DNA of 6,327 nt from assembly GCA_050943075.1 (NCBI GenBank), contig JBMNOM010000048.1:1-6327 (forward strand). Reading direction: 5' to 3'. The notes beneath the pieces were generated by a model, which was not told where the DNA came from, made no database searches, and was given only the letters and a program-made list of their open reading frames with translations. The translations under genes were made by a program, and so were the position numbers. Source of the DNA: CAJKWP01 sp050943075. GTDB taxonomy: Bacteria; Bacillota; Clostridia; Christensenellales; UBA1242. Shown here piece after piece: positions 1-5,100 of the stretch (the stretch's first letter is position 1; each line of letters begins with the position of its first letter).

Positions 1-28
1 AAAAACTGTCATAAATTTGACAGTTTTT
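1..28 (-). terminator. Intrinsic terminator after the anchored extracellular protein gene
   Basis: A 10-bp perfect stem (AAAAACTGTC at 1-10 with GACAGTTTTT at 19-28) encloses an 8-nt loop. It lies about 9 bases beyond the TAA stop at 37-39 of the minus-strand gene. Read on the minus strand the stem ends in a run of T, as expected of a rho-independent terminator. The A-run on the other side means it could also stop plus-strand transcripts. Confidence 0.85.
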
Positions 29-36
29 TGTTTAAT

Positions 37-924
37 TTAAAATGCTTTTGCTTTAATTGCATCAATTTCAGTTTTCATTGACTTATTAACCGCTTTAAAA
101 CGCATAATCATTGTGGCTTCACAGTTAACGCTTATGCCTGAATATTTTGTTTTAAAACTTTCCTCACGCATAATGCTGCTTAAAAAGCCTGTTTTTTTGT
201 TAATTTTAAAAGTTAGTTTCATTGATGTGAAGTTAACGCCTTCTGTGCCATTTTCTGTGAATTGATTAATATACTCTTGGTCAATTTTTGCAACATTCAC
301 AGTTGCTGTGATTATATAGTTGTTTGCGTCTGAAGTTTTGTCGTGTTTTGTGAAATTGAGAGTGTCTTTTGACATTGAGATTGGATAATCATTAAGCGCT
401 TTAAAATTTGAGGTGTATTCATTTTTGGAATAAGTTTTATACAAGTTTAATTTTGCGCCGTCAAACGATTTATCTGCATAAGAAAAATCTGATTTTGAAG
501 TTGTTTTTTTTGCAACAACTTCAGTTTCGTTTGAATATTTTGCCCAAAACTCATTTTTTGCCAAATTTGAAGCTGAATATTGCCATTCAAGTGTGATATC
601 CTCTTTGCCCGTTCTGTAATACGTGTTAAAAACTTTTTGTTCAACACCCATTGAAAGCACAACGCTTTCAGCCTCTGCCCAAAATCCTGCACCTGCTTTC
701 AAAGCGCCAAAAGCAAATTCAAGCCTTGCAAGTGGTGAAGCATCACGCGAAGGCGCTGTGAAACCATCTGTTGGCATTTCCCCGCCGCCATCTTGATTTT
801 GTTCATCAGGTGGCAAAACTGGAGTGGTGTTAAATGAGCCAAAACCTGTGGAAAGCGCACTAACAAGCCCAATGATAACCAAAAGCATAACAATTGTCAC
901 ATTGTATTTGGTTTTATTTAACAC
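37..924 (-). CDS. Membrane-anchored extracellular protein of unknown function
   Basis: I do not recognise the family. The 295-residue protein starts with a short positive N-terminus (K4, K6), then a hydrophobic segment at about residues 9-27 that can act as a signal anchor or an uncleaved signal peptide. There is no lipobox Cys, so it is not a typical lipoprotein. Residues 30-65 form a Pro/Asp/Gly-rich linker. Residues 66-295 are rich in alternating polar and hydrophobic strands, ending with an 'idkktG'-like turn (INKKTGFLSS) and further strands. This layout recalls the LolA/LppX-like (DUF6612-type) half-barrel fold of surface proteins, but that is a guess from pattern alone. The start is GTG at 922-924, supported by a strong ribosome binding site (AAGGAGG at 931-937, 6-nt spacing). 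It has its own promoter and terminator, so it looks monocistronic. Read-through from the peroxiredoxin gene upstream is possible because no terminator is seen between them. Confidence 0.85.
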   Translation of the reverse strand: MLNKTKYNVTIVMLLVIIGLVSALSTGFGSFNTTPVLPPDEQNQDGGGEMPTDGFTAPSRDASPLARLEFAFGALKAGAGFWAEAESVVLSMGVEQKVFNTYYRTGKEDITLEWQYSASNLAKNEFWAKYSNETEVVAKKTTSKSDFSYADKSFDGAKLNLYKTYSKNEYTSNFKALNDYPISMSKDTLNFTKHDKTSDANNYIITATVNVAKIDQEYINQFTENGTEGVNFTSMKLTFKINKKTGFLSSIMREESFKTKYSGISVNCEATMIMRFKAVNKSMKTEIDAIKAKAF

Positions 925-930
925 TTCCCA

Positions 931-937
931 CCTCCTT
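931..937 (-). promoter_or_regulatory. Ribosome binding site that fixes a GTG start
   Basis: AAGGAGG on the minus strand lies 6 nt before GTG at 922-924. The perfect Shine-Dalgarno match decides this non-ATG start over later in-frame Met codons such as residue 13. Confidence 0.85.
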
Positions 938-948
938 TTTACGTTGTT

Positions 949-977
949 ATATTAACATTAAAACAATTAAAAATCAA
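949..977 (-). promoter_or_regulatory. Sigma-A type promoter of the anchored protein gene
   Basis: On the minus strand TTGATT (972-977) and TAATAT (949-954) are separated by 17 bp. The -10 box is about 25 bp ahead of the start codon, giving a short leader that contains the strong ribosome binding site. Promoter-like words are common in such AT-rich DNA, but the spacing and position are right. Confidence 0.6.
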
Positions 978-1008
978 TATGCAACTTAAAACTTAAATTT
1001 CACAAAAA

Positions 1009-1467
1009 TTAGCCTTTTAGTGTTTTCAAAAATTTAAGCACATCTTGTGGGTTTGTTTTTGCTCTTGCCGCTGCCCATTCTTTAATAATGTTGCCTTCTT
1101 CGTCAATTAAGAAAGTTTTTCTTTTAAGCCCAAAAAAAATTTTGCCATAACGGTTTTTCTCTCCCCATGCGCCATAGAGTTTTGAAACAGTTAAATCTGT
1201 GTCACTTAAAAGCAAAAAGTTTAAGTCATATTTGCTTGTAAATTTGGTGTGGCTTTCTGGGTTGTCTGCACTTACGCCAATAATCACTGTGTTAAGTTTT
1301 TCAAATTCCTCATTCAAATTTCTAAAACCGCATGCTTGCATTGTGCAACCTGGTGTTAAATCTTTTGGGTAAAAATAAAGCACAACTTTTTTGCCTTTAA
1401 AATCTTCCAAACAATGTTTGTTGCCCTTATCATCAAACAAACAAAATAAAGGGGCTTTTTCTTTCAT
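1009..1467 (-). CDS. bcp: Thioredoxin-dependent peroxiredoxin, Bcp/PrxQ type
   Basis: The enzyme reduces hydrogen peroxide and organic hydroperoxides in the cytoplasm, using thioredoxin or a similar thiol donor. Numbered from the chosen start, the 152-residue protein has the family core YFYPKDLTPGCT, in which C41 is the peroxidatic cysteine within the PxxxTxxC motif. C46, five residues later in QACGFR, is the likely resolving cysteine typical of the atypical two-Cys PrxQ group. R116 in KRKTFLID fits the conserved active-site Arg. I chose ATG at 1465-1467 because AAAGGAG lies 6 nt upstream. An in-frame ATG 21 bases earlier overlaps the -10 box (TATAATG) and has no ribosome binding site. The N-terminus is a few residues shorter than usual, starting just before the KAP motif, but nothing essential is missing. 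It lies 60 bp downstream of the M14 peptidase gene on the same strand, with its own likely promoter. No terminator is visible after it. Confidence 0.95.
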   Translation of the reverse strand: MKEKAPLFCLFDDKGNKHCLEDFKGKKVVLYFYPKDLTPGCTMQACGFRNLNEEFEKLNTVIIGVSADNPESHTKFTSKYDLNFLLLSDTDLTVSKLYGAWGEKNRYGKIFFGLKRKTFLIDEEGNIIKEWAAARAKTNPQDVLKFLKTLKG

Positions 1468-1473
1468 GTTTTT

Positions 1474-1480
1474 CTCCTTT
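1474..1480 (-). promoter_or_regulatory. Ribosome binding site deciding the bcp start
   Basis: AAAGGAG on the minus strand is 6 nt from ATG at 1465-1467. It lies inside the sequence that a longer reading frame would translate, so it favours the shorter protein. Confidence 0.8.
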
Positions 1481-1486
1481 CCTTTC

Positions 1487-1492
1487 ATTATA
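1487..1492 (-). promoter_or_regulatory. Likely -10 box for bcp
   Basis: A consensus TATAAT lies on the minus strand 19 bases before the chosen ATG. The -35 region is poor: ATGTAA at 1510-1515 has a 17-bp spacing but a weak match. An AT-only palindrome (1505-1522) overlaps the spacer. It is too weak to call a terminator. Confidence 0.5.
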
Positions 1493-1527
1493 CTATTTTT
1501 TCACATTTTTTACATAAAAAATATTAT

Positions 1528-2409
1528 TTAATTAATTTTATTTGCATTTTTTTGTTTTTCACAAAATTTTCTTAATGAATTAATTGCAACAAGTGGAAAA
1601 TGTTTAATTTCGTTTAAAATTGTAAACAAATGCTCTTTGCCAATTGGGTGCTTCAATTTGTCGTTTCCAACTTCAACAGTGAAAGCTGGAATTTTAAAAT
1701 TTAACGAAAGCCAGTCTGAAAATCCGCCCACACTTTCATTAAGTTTAACAAGTTTATAACCACTGACTTCTTGCAATTTTTTTGCAATGAATTTGTCGCG
1801 TTTCAATTCTTGTTTTGTTAAAGAGTCAAACCCAAAGTAAATAACATTGCCTTTTGAATGTAAACAAAGTGCCAAATTTGGCTTAATTTTTCTTGCAAAA
1901 GCAATTAAATTTTGTGTTTCAATTTCACTGTTTGCGTGTTTTCCAACATAATTTGCTGGCATTGCAACACTTACATTGTGTTTTCCTTGCCCCCAAAGTG
2001 CATCAAAATTAACATTTAGGTCAACCGCCCTGATGTTTGCTTTCCATTGCGAAAAGTCTTCACTGTCATTATTCACTTGTTTTAAAAAATTAAAGTCAAC
2101 ATTTCCATGTTTGCCTTGCACTCCTTCCAAGCAAAGTTCAATGCCATCTGGATTGGACATGGGCACAAAATAAATTCCAAAATCAAGGTTGAGTTTGGCG
2201 TAATATTTCACAAGTTCAATGCACGTTAAAGTTGTTATATACTCTCTTGCGTGAATGCCCGCTTCCACAAGCAAAATTTCAGCATTTTTTTTGCCTACAA
2301 AAAAATATGGTATGTCTTGCCCACAACTTGACACTCCAACACTGCCACAAACAACATTTTTTGTTTGTTTAAGTGCTTCAAGTTCTTTCAAAATAGTTTT
2401 AAAGTTCAT
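1528..2409 (-). CDS. M14-family zinc carboxypeptidase-like metallopeptidase
   Basis: This 293-residue protein is a single M14 (carboxypeptidase A-like) catalytic domain. The zinc ligands are H53 and E56 in GIHAREY and H184 in LCLHSKGN. E246 in FTVEVG is the expected general base. Other family signatures are MSNPDG (residues 84-89), VDLNVNFDALWG (129-140) and GGFSDW (228-233). There is no signal peptide or membrane segment, so it should be cytoplasmic. Bacterial relatives include gamma-D-glutamyl-diamino acid peptidases that trim cell-wall muropeptides, a plausible role but not one the sequence proves. In classical carboxypeptidases the central motif is N-R-x-F and the Arg binds the substrate carboxylate. 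Here it is N-V-N-F, so the specificity probably differs. The ATG at 2407-2409 has no good ribosome binding site, which is unusual in this window, but the next Met falls after the first strands of the domain. It lies 60 bp upstream of bcp on the same strand, with no terminator between. Confidence 0.9.
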   Translation of the reverse strand: MNFKTILKELEALKQTKNVVCGSVGVSSCGQDIPYFFVGKKNAEILLVEAGIHAREYITTLTCIELVKYYAKLNLDFGIYFVPMSNPDGIELCLEGVQGKHGNVDFNFLKQVNNDSEDFSQWKANIRAVDLNVNFDALWGQGKHNVSVAMPANYVGKHANSEIETQNLIAFARKIKPNLALCLHSKGNVIYFGFDSLTKQELKRDKFIAKKLQEVSGYKLVKLNESVGGFSDWLSLNFKIPAFTVEVGNDKLKHPIGKEHLFTILNEIKHFPLVAINSLRKFCEKQKNANKIN

Positions 2410-2600
2410 ATTTTTTAATATGTAAAATCGTTAAAAAAAGTGAGAACATTATTTAAAAAGAAAACTGTTTAAAATACTTTCAAAACCTAAAAATTAAAAT
2501 GACTTAATTAAAATAACTTAATTAAAATAATCACCTTATAAAAACAAAATCGCTTTAACCAATAAAATAAAACAATAAGACTAAACAAAAGAAACCAAAC
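2410..2600. other. AT-rich intergenic region upstream of the M14 peptidase gene
   Basis: About 190 bp between the dUTPase terminator and the M14 start hold no supportable gene on either strand. Apart from a short tandem repeat (separate entry) I see only poor promoter candidates, for example TTCTCA upstream of CATATT on the minus strand. The M14 promoter must lie here but cannot be placed with confidence. Confidence 0.5.
2492..2529. repeat. Short AT-rich tandem repeat, about 2.7 copies of 14 bp
   Basis: Two exact copies of the 14-mer acttaattaaaata are adjacent at 2502-2515 and 2516-2529. A partial copy (aattaaaatg, 9 of 10 matching the repeat end) precedes them at 2492-2501. Each unit contains the palindrome ttaatt/aattaa. 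Possible explanations are replication slippage or phased binding sites for an AT-binding protein. Confidence 0.75.
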
Positions 2601-2626
2601 AAAAAACTGGCAGTTGCCAGTTTTTT
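2601..2626 (-). terminator. Intrinsic terminator after the dUTPase gene
   Basis: AAAAAACTGGC (2601-2611) pairs perfectly with GCCAGTTTTTT (2616-2626) around the 4-nt loop agtt. It lies 35 bp beyond the stop of the dUTPase gene and ends in a T-run on either strand, so it can work in both directions. Confidence 0.9.
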
Positions 2627-2661
2627 GTATTCATTAGTTCAATCTTGTTTAAAACAATCAA

Positions 2662-3114
2662 TTATTTATTTGTACTTCCAAAACCGCCTGTTCTAACAAT
2701 TGTAATTTCTTCTTCGTTGTCAACAGTTAAAAAATGGAAGAAAAAGCCTTGGCCAATTTTGTCGCCTTTTTTAATGACATAATCTTCTGTTCCAAAGTTA
2801 TGAAGCCTGAAACCAAGGTTGCCGTCGTTTGAAATGTTTCCATAATAATCGCTTTCAATCACTCCAATTGCGTTTGCAAGTGTTATGTTGTTTTTGCCCA
2901 TTCCACTTGTCACAGCAAGAATTAAGCCAACATTTTCTTCAAATTGTGCTTTGACATTTGTCCAAATAAGCATGCTGTCTTTTGGCTTAATAACCGCGTC
3001 AATTGGGCTGTAAAAATCATATCCAACTGCAGATTTTGTTGCCCTAACAGGAAGCTTAATATCTTCCACATCATACTTTAAAAATTCTTTTTTAACAACT
3101 TCAAATTTTCTCAT
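2662..3114 (-). CDS. dut: dUTPase (deoxyuridine 5'-triphosphate nucleotidohydrolase) family protein
   Basis: dUTPase splits dUTP into dUMP and diphosphate. This keeps uracil out of DNA and supplies dUMP for thymidylate synthesis. The 150-residue length fits the homotrimeric family. Motif 1 is AVGYDFYS (29-36), motif 2 TSGMG (69-73), and motif 3 runs from N81 to G92 (NAIGVIESDYYG). A region with GDKIGQGFF (117-125) fits motif 4. The C-terminal Gly-rich arm RTGGFGST (141-148) is motif 5, which closes over the nucleotide in a neighbouring subunit. One oddity: the catalytic position is normally Asp in G-[LVI]-I-D-x-D-Y, but here it is Glu (E87). The related dCTP deaminases share the fold, but the GGFGST arm and motif 3 favour dUTPase. 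The ATG at 3112-3114 follows AAGGAG by 5 nt. The gene has its own promoter and terminator, so it is probably monocistronic. Confidence 0.85.
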   Translation of the reverse strand: MRKFEVVKKEFLKYDVEDIKLPVRATKSAVGYDFYSPIDAVIKPKDSMLIWTNVKAQFEENVGLILAVTSGMGKNNITLANAIGVIESDYYGNISNDGNLGFRLHNFGTEDYVIKKGDKIGQGFFFHFLTVDNEEEITIVRTGGFGSTNK

Positions 3115-3139
3115 TTGTTCTCCTTAAACCATATAATAT

Positions 3140-3148
3140 ATTATACCA
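3140..3148 (-). promoter_or_regulatory. Extended -10 promoter of the dUTPase gene
   Basis: The minus strand reads TGGTATAAT, a perfect TGnTATAAT extended -10 element, about 25 bp before the start codon. The -35 region is weak (TTAATT at 17-bp spacing), which the extended -10 can compensate for. Confidence 0.7.
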
Positions 3149-3194
3149 TTTTTTCACCTCAAAATTAAAACAATATCTACTTAAAAATACAAAA

Positions 3195-3220
3195 AAATAA
3201 AACCCTTTCGGGCTTTATTT
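3195..3220 (-). terminator. Intrinsic terminator after the metalloprotease gene
   Basis: The hairpin begins 5 bp beyond the stop of the metalloprotease gene. On the minus strand AAATAAAGCCC and GGGTTTTATTT pair around a GAAA tetraloop, followed by a T-run. The one imperfect pair is a G-U wobble in minus-strand RNA but an A-C mismatch in plus-strand RNA. This shows the hairpin is built for the minus-strand transcript. Confidence 0.85.
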
Positions 3221-3225
3221 GTTTG

Positions 3226-4566
3226 TTAAAAAATATTTTCTTTTGCTGCGGTTTCGCTTTCAAAATTTTCATTTATTTTTGCTTGTTTTGATTTTGAATT
3301 AAGTTCATATTGTTGTTGCAAAAACGTGCCATCAATTAATGGTGTCATTGATTCAAACTCCAATTCAAGAAGCACAAGTTTGCCGCCTTTATTTGCAATT
3401 GCAAAATTGTAAACTCCTGATTTTGGTAATTTTGGATGTTTTTCTTTATCAATTTTTAAATTTGTCACAAAAACCATATCATCTGTTTTTACATAAGGCA
3501 CAGTTGTTTCATAAATAAACTTATTGTTTTCATCAAAAATTTTATAGTTAATTTCATTCTTTTCTGTGTCGAATGTAAGTAATCTGTTATGAGGTGAGTA
3601 ATATCTAACTGAAGTGTATGAAAGTGGTTTTTCGCATAAAGCTTCGTCTGTAATTGTTTCAAAATTTTTAACTTTTTTCTTGTTAACATAAAATTCTTTA
3701 ACTTTTTCTGCATAGAATTTTTTGTAGTTTTCAATTTTTTGTTTTGTTTCTTCCAAAGCAATTTTGTTTTGCTCCTCATCTCCACTAACCAAATCTTGAT
3801 TATAAAGCGAGTGAAGCACTGCAATGTCATTTGGTTGAAGAATGCCCATTTCAAAATTAAAATTGTTAACCATTTCAAAAGTGTTTTGGTGGTCAACTGG
3901 AGTTATTGCTTGGTAAACATCGGCAAAGCCAAATGAATGCAAAATTTCGTGCTTAATAACATATTCAGCCAAAGGTCTTTCCCAAGTTAAACTTTCGGGG
4001 TCAATCACAATGTGTATATTTCTTAAAAATTGTTTGTTAAAATAGTTTGCTCTTGTATAGTTAACTCCATCTGCTTTAATGTTGTATTTGTGAAATTGCA
4101 TGGTTGTTTGCCCAGCAACAAAATTAAATGGCAAAAATGGAATATTAAGAATTTTAAACCTATATTTAGGATTAATTTCTTTAAACACATCTTCATAATA
4201 ATTTAAGGAAGAAATAATCATTTCTCTTTCTGAAGCAGAAAAAGAGTTGCCAATATTGACGTAGATTGGTTTATTATTGTTATGCAAAAGCCTTTTATAT
4301 TCAGATTTAAGAGGACCTCTTTCAGCAAAATATTCCACAATCCTCATATCAGCATCCAAACTTTTGGCATTTTCGGTTATTTGGTCTGTTGTTTTATAAT
4401 CGCCAACCTTACCCTTAATTGCAGAAATTGTTTCAGAAGCAACCATTGCAGTGAAAACCAAAAACGTGCCTGTTGTAAGGGCATTTTCAATGGCCAACTT
4501 AATTTTTTTCTTAGCTGTTAATTGAGGTTTAGATTCATCTTCTTGAATTTCATTTTTTTTGCTCAT
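3226..4566 (-). CDS. Membrane-anchored or exported metzincin-like zinc metalloprotease
   Basis: I recognise the protease class but not the family. Numbered from the chosen start (446 residues), the N-terminus is highly charged and Lys-rich (1-25). A hydrophobic stretch at about 28-50 follows, suited to a signal peptide or N-in anchor. The catalytic domain lies at about 98-258. It contains HEILHSFGFAD with H206, E207 and H210, and with D216 as the probable third zinc ligand (HExxHxxGxxD). M232 follows as a possible Met-turn, then LQPNDIAVLHSLY, which resembles the last helix of matrixin-type domains. Asp as third ligand is known in snapalysin-like metzincins. Residues 263-302 are a charged Lys/Glu helix, probably coiled coil. 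Residues 313-408 look beta-rich, and the tail is polar. The start is ATG at 4564-4566 because AAGGA lies 6 nt upstream. An in-frame TTG two codons earlier is too close to it. It has its own promoter and terminator. The substrate is unknown. Confidence 0.8.
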   Translation of the reverse strand: MSKKNEIQEDESKPQLTAKKKIKLAIENALTTGTFLVFTAMVASETISAIKGKVGDYKTTDQITENAKSLDADMRIVEYFAERGPLKSEYKRLLHNNNKPIYVNIGNSFSASEREMIISSLNYYEDVFKEINPKYRFKILNIPFLPFNFVAGQTTMQFHKYNIKADGVNYTRANYFNKQFLRNIHIVIDPESLTWERPLAEYVIKHEILHSFGFADVYQAITPVDHQNTFEMVNNFNFEMGILQPNDIAVLHSLYNQDLVSGDEEQNKIALEETKQKIENYKKFYAEKVKEFYVNKKKVKNFETITDEALCEKPLSYTSVRYYSPHNRLLTFDTEKNEINYKIFDENNKFIYETTVPYVKTDDMVFVTNLKIDKEKHPKLPKSGVYNFAIANKGGKLVLLELEFESMTPLIDGTFLQQQYELNSKSKQAKINENFESETAAKENIF

Positions 4567-4572
4567 GTTCAA

Positions 4573-4577
4573 TCCTT
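4573..4577 (-). promoter_or_regulatory. Ribosome binding site deciding the metalloprotease start
   Basis: AAGGA on the minus strand is 6 nt before ATG at 4564-4566. It almost abuts the alternative in-frame TTG at 4570-4572, so the ATG is the likely start. Confidence 0.75.
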
Positions 4578-4605
4578 AAAAAATTAAAATTATTTTTACA
4601 TTTAT

Positions 4606-4633
4606 AGTATAACATAATAAAAAAATAAAACAA
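4606..4633 (-). promoter_or_regulatory. Promoter of the metalloprotease gene, overlapping the GNAT terminator
   Basis: The minus strand has TTGTTT (4628-4633), a 16-bp spacer and TATACT (4606-4611), about 40 bp before the start codon. The -35 box would lie within the descending stem of the terminator of the upstream GNAT gene. The -10 box is convincing and the -35 less so. Confidence 0.5.
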
Positions 4634-4651
4634 GGGGGATTTCCTTGTTTT
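4627..4651 (-). terminator. Intrinsic terminator after the GNAT gene
   Basis: AAAACAAGG (4627-4635) pairs with CCTTGTTTT (4643-4651) around a 7-nt loop. On the minus strand a long T-rich tail follows. It lies about 33 bp beyond the stop of the acetyltransferase gene. Confidence 0.8.
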
Positions 4652-4683
4652 TAATTTCATTATTATTAGAAAAATTTGTTAGT

Positions 4684-4959
4684 TCACGCTTTGAAAAGCA
4701 CGTCATCTGCTTCTGGTTTTTTTTGAAAATAAACAGCGGCAAACGAACAAATTGGAACAAGTAAAAAGTTTTCTTCTTTTGCTTTTTCAACAAGTTTATC
4801 CATCATTTTTTCTGCGTAGCCCTGCCCGCGATATGCTTCATCAACAAAAACCCTTAAAACCCTAAACACATTTTGGCTTTGCTTACCAAGTGTTATATAG
4901 CCAATTTTTGCTCCATCCACACTTAAATTTAAAACATTATTTGAAAAATCAAATTCCAT
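4684..4959 (-). CDS. Small GNAT-fold N-acetyltransferase, YjdJ/NATD1-like
   Basis: The protein is 91 residues, the usual size for the minimal GNAT group (COG2388, bacterial YjdJ and eukaryotic NATD1). It contains a predicted acetyl-CoA binding loop, R44-G-Q-G-Y-A49, preceded by the strand RVLRVFVD and followed by an alpha helix (KMMDKLVEKAKEE). The C-terminal part PICSFAAVYFQKKPE (69-83) matches the family's P-x-C-S/P-x-x-x-x-x-[FL]-x-[RK]-x-P-E pattern. Substrates of this group are not well established, so only acetyl transfer to an amine can be suggested. The start ATG at 4957-4959 has a GAGG-type ribosome binding site about 8 nt upstream. The gene is monocistronic, with a promoter on one side and a terminator on the other. 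The protein is soluble, with no signal peptide. Confidence 0.88.
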   Translation of the reverse strand: MEFDFSNNVLNLSVDGAKIGYITLGKQSQNVFRVLRVFVDEAYRGQGYAEKMMDKLVEKAKEENFLLVPICSFAAVYFQKKPEADDVLFKA

Positions 4960-4978
4960 TTTCTTCCCTCTTATCTTT

Positions 4979-4998
4979 AGTATAACCCGTTTAGGTTA
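4979..4998 (-). promoter_or_regulatory. Promoter -10 box with overlapping inverted repeat, GNAT gene
   Basis: TATACT on the minus strand (4979-4984) lies about 20 bp before the start codon. The inverted repeat TAACC-N6-GGTTA (4983-4998) overlaps its upstream edge and covers the spacer, where a repressor could bind. The -35 box is unclear (TTGTTT at 5000-5005 gives only 15-bp spacing). Confidence 0.45.
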
Positions 4999-5071
4999 AA
5001 AACAATAAAAGAAATGGGACAAAATTTAAAACAAAAATCATTTTGCAACATTTTGTTCGATGAAAATAAAA

Positions 5072-5095
5072 AAAGAAACTTAAAAAAGTTTCTTT
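5072..5095 (-). terminator. Intrinsic terminator after hicA
   Basis: AAAGAAACTT (5072-5081) pairs perfectly with AAGTTTCTTT (5086-5095) around a 4-nt loop, with a T-rich tail on the minus strand. It starts 5 bp beyond the stop of hicA. Confidence 0.85.
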
Positions 5096-5100
5096 CCCAC

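Noticed and set aside
447..893. Minus-strand alternative frames inside the anchored protein gene
   Set aside because: They are nested in a longer frame with a strong start signal and a coherent anchor-linker-domain layout, and carry no own ribosome binding site.
1468..1488. Longer N-terminus of the peroxiredoxin (seven extra codons)
   Set aside because: The upstream ATG overlaps the -10 TATAAT and would have no ribosome binding site, whereas AAAGGAG lies properly before the inner ATG.
1505..1522. AT-only palindrome between the M14 gene and bcp as a terminator
   Set aside because: The stem has no G-C pair and no following T-run on the minus strand, so it would be too unstable to terminate transcription.
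4282..4521. Plus-strand 79-codon frame opposite the metalloprotease N-terminus
   Set aside because: It is the antisense shadow of a gene supported by a zinc motif, promoter, ribosome binding site and terminator. The Cys-rich end is a by-product of the opposite strand's codons.
4567..4572. TTG start giving two extra residues on the metalloprotease
   Set aside because: The ribosome binding site would almost touch the TTG. The ATG two codons later has ideal 6-nt spacing.
4602..4793. Minus-strand 63-codon frame overlapping the GNAT 3' end
   Set aside because: It is out of frame within GNAT and continues through the terminator hairpin. Its composition is Lys/Phe-rich noise.
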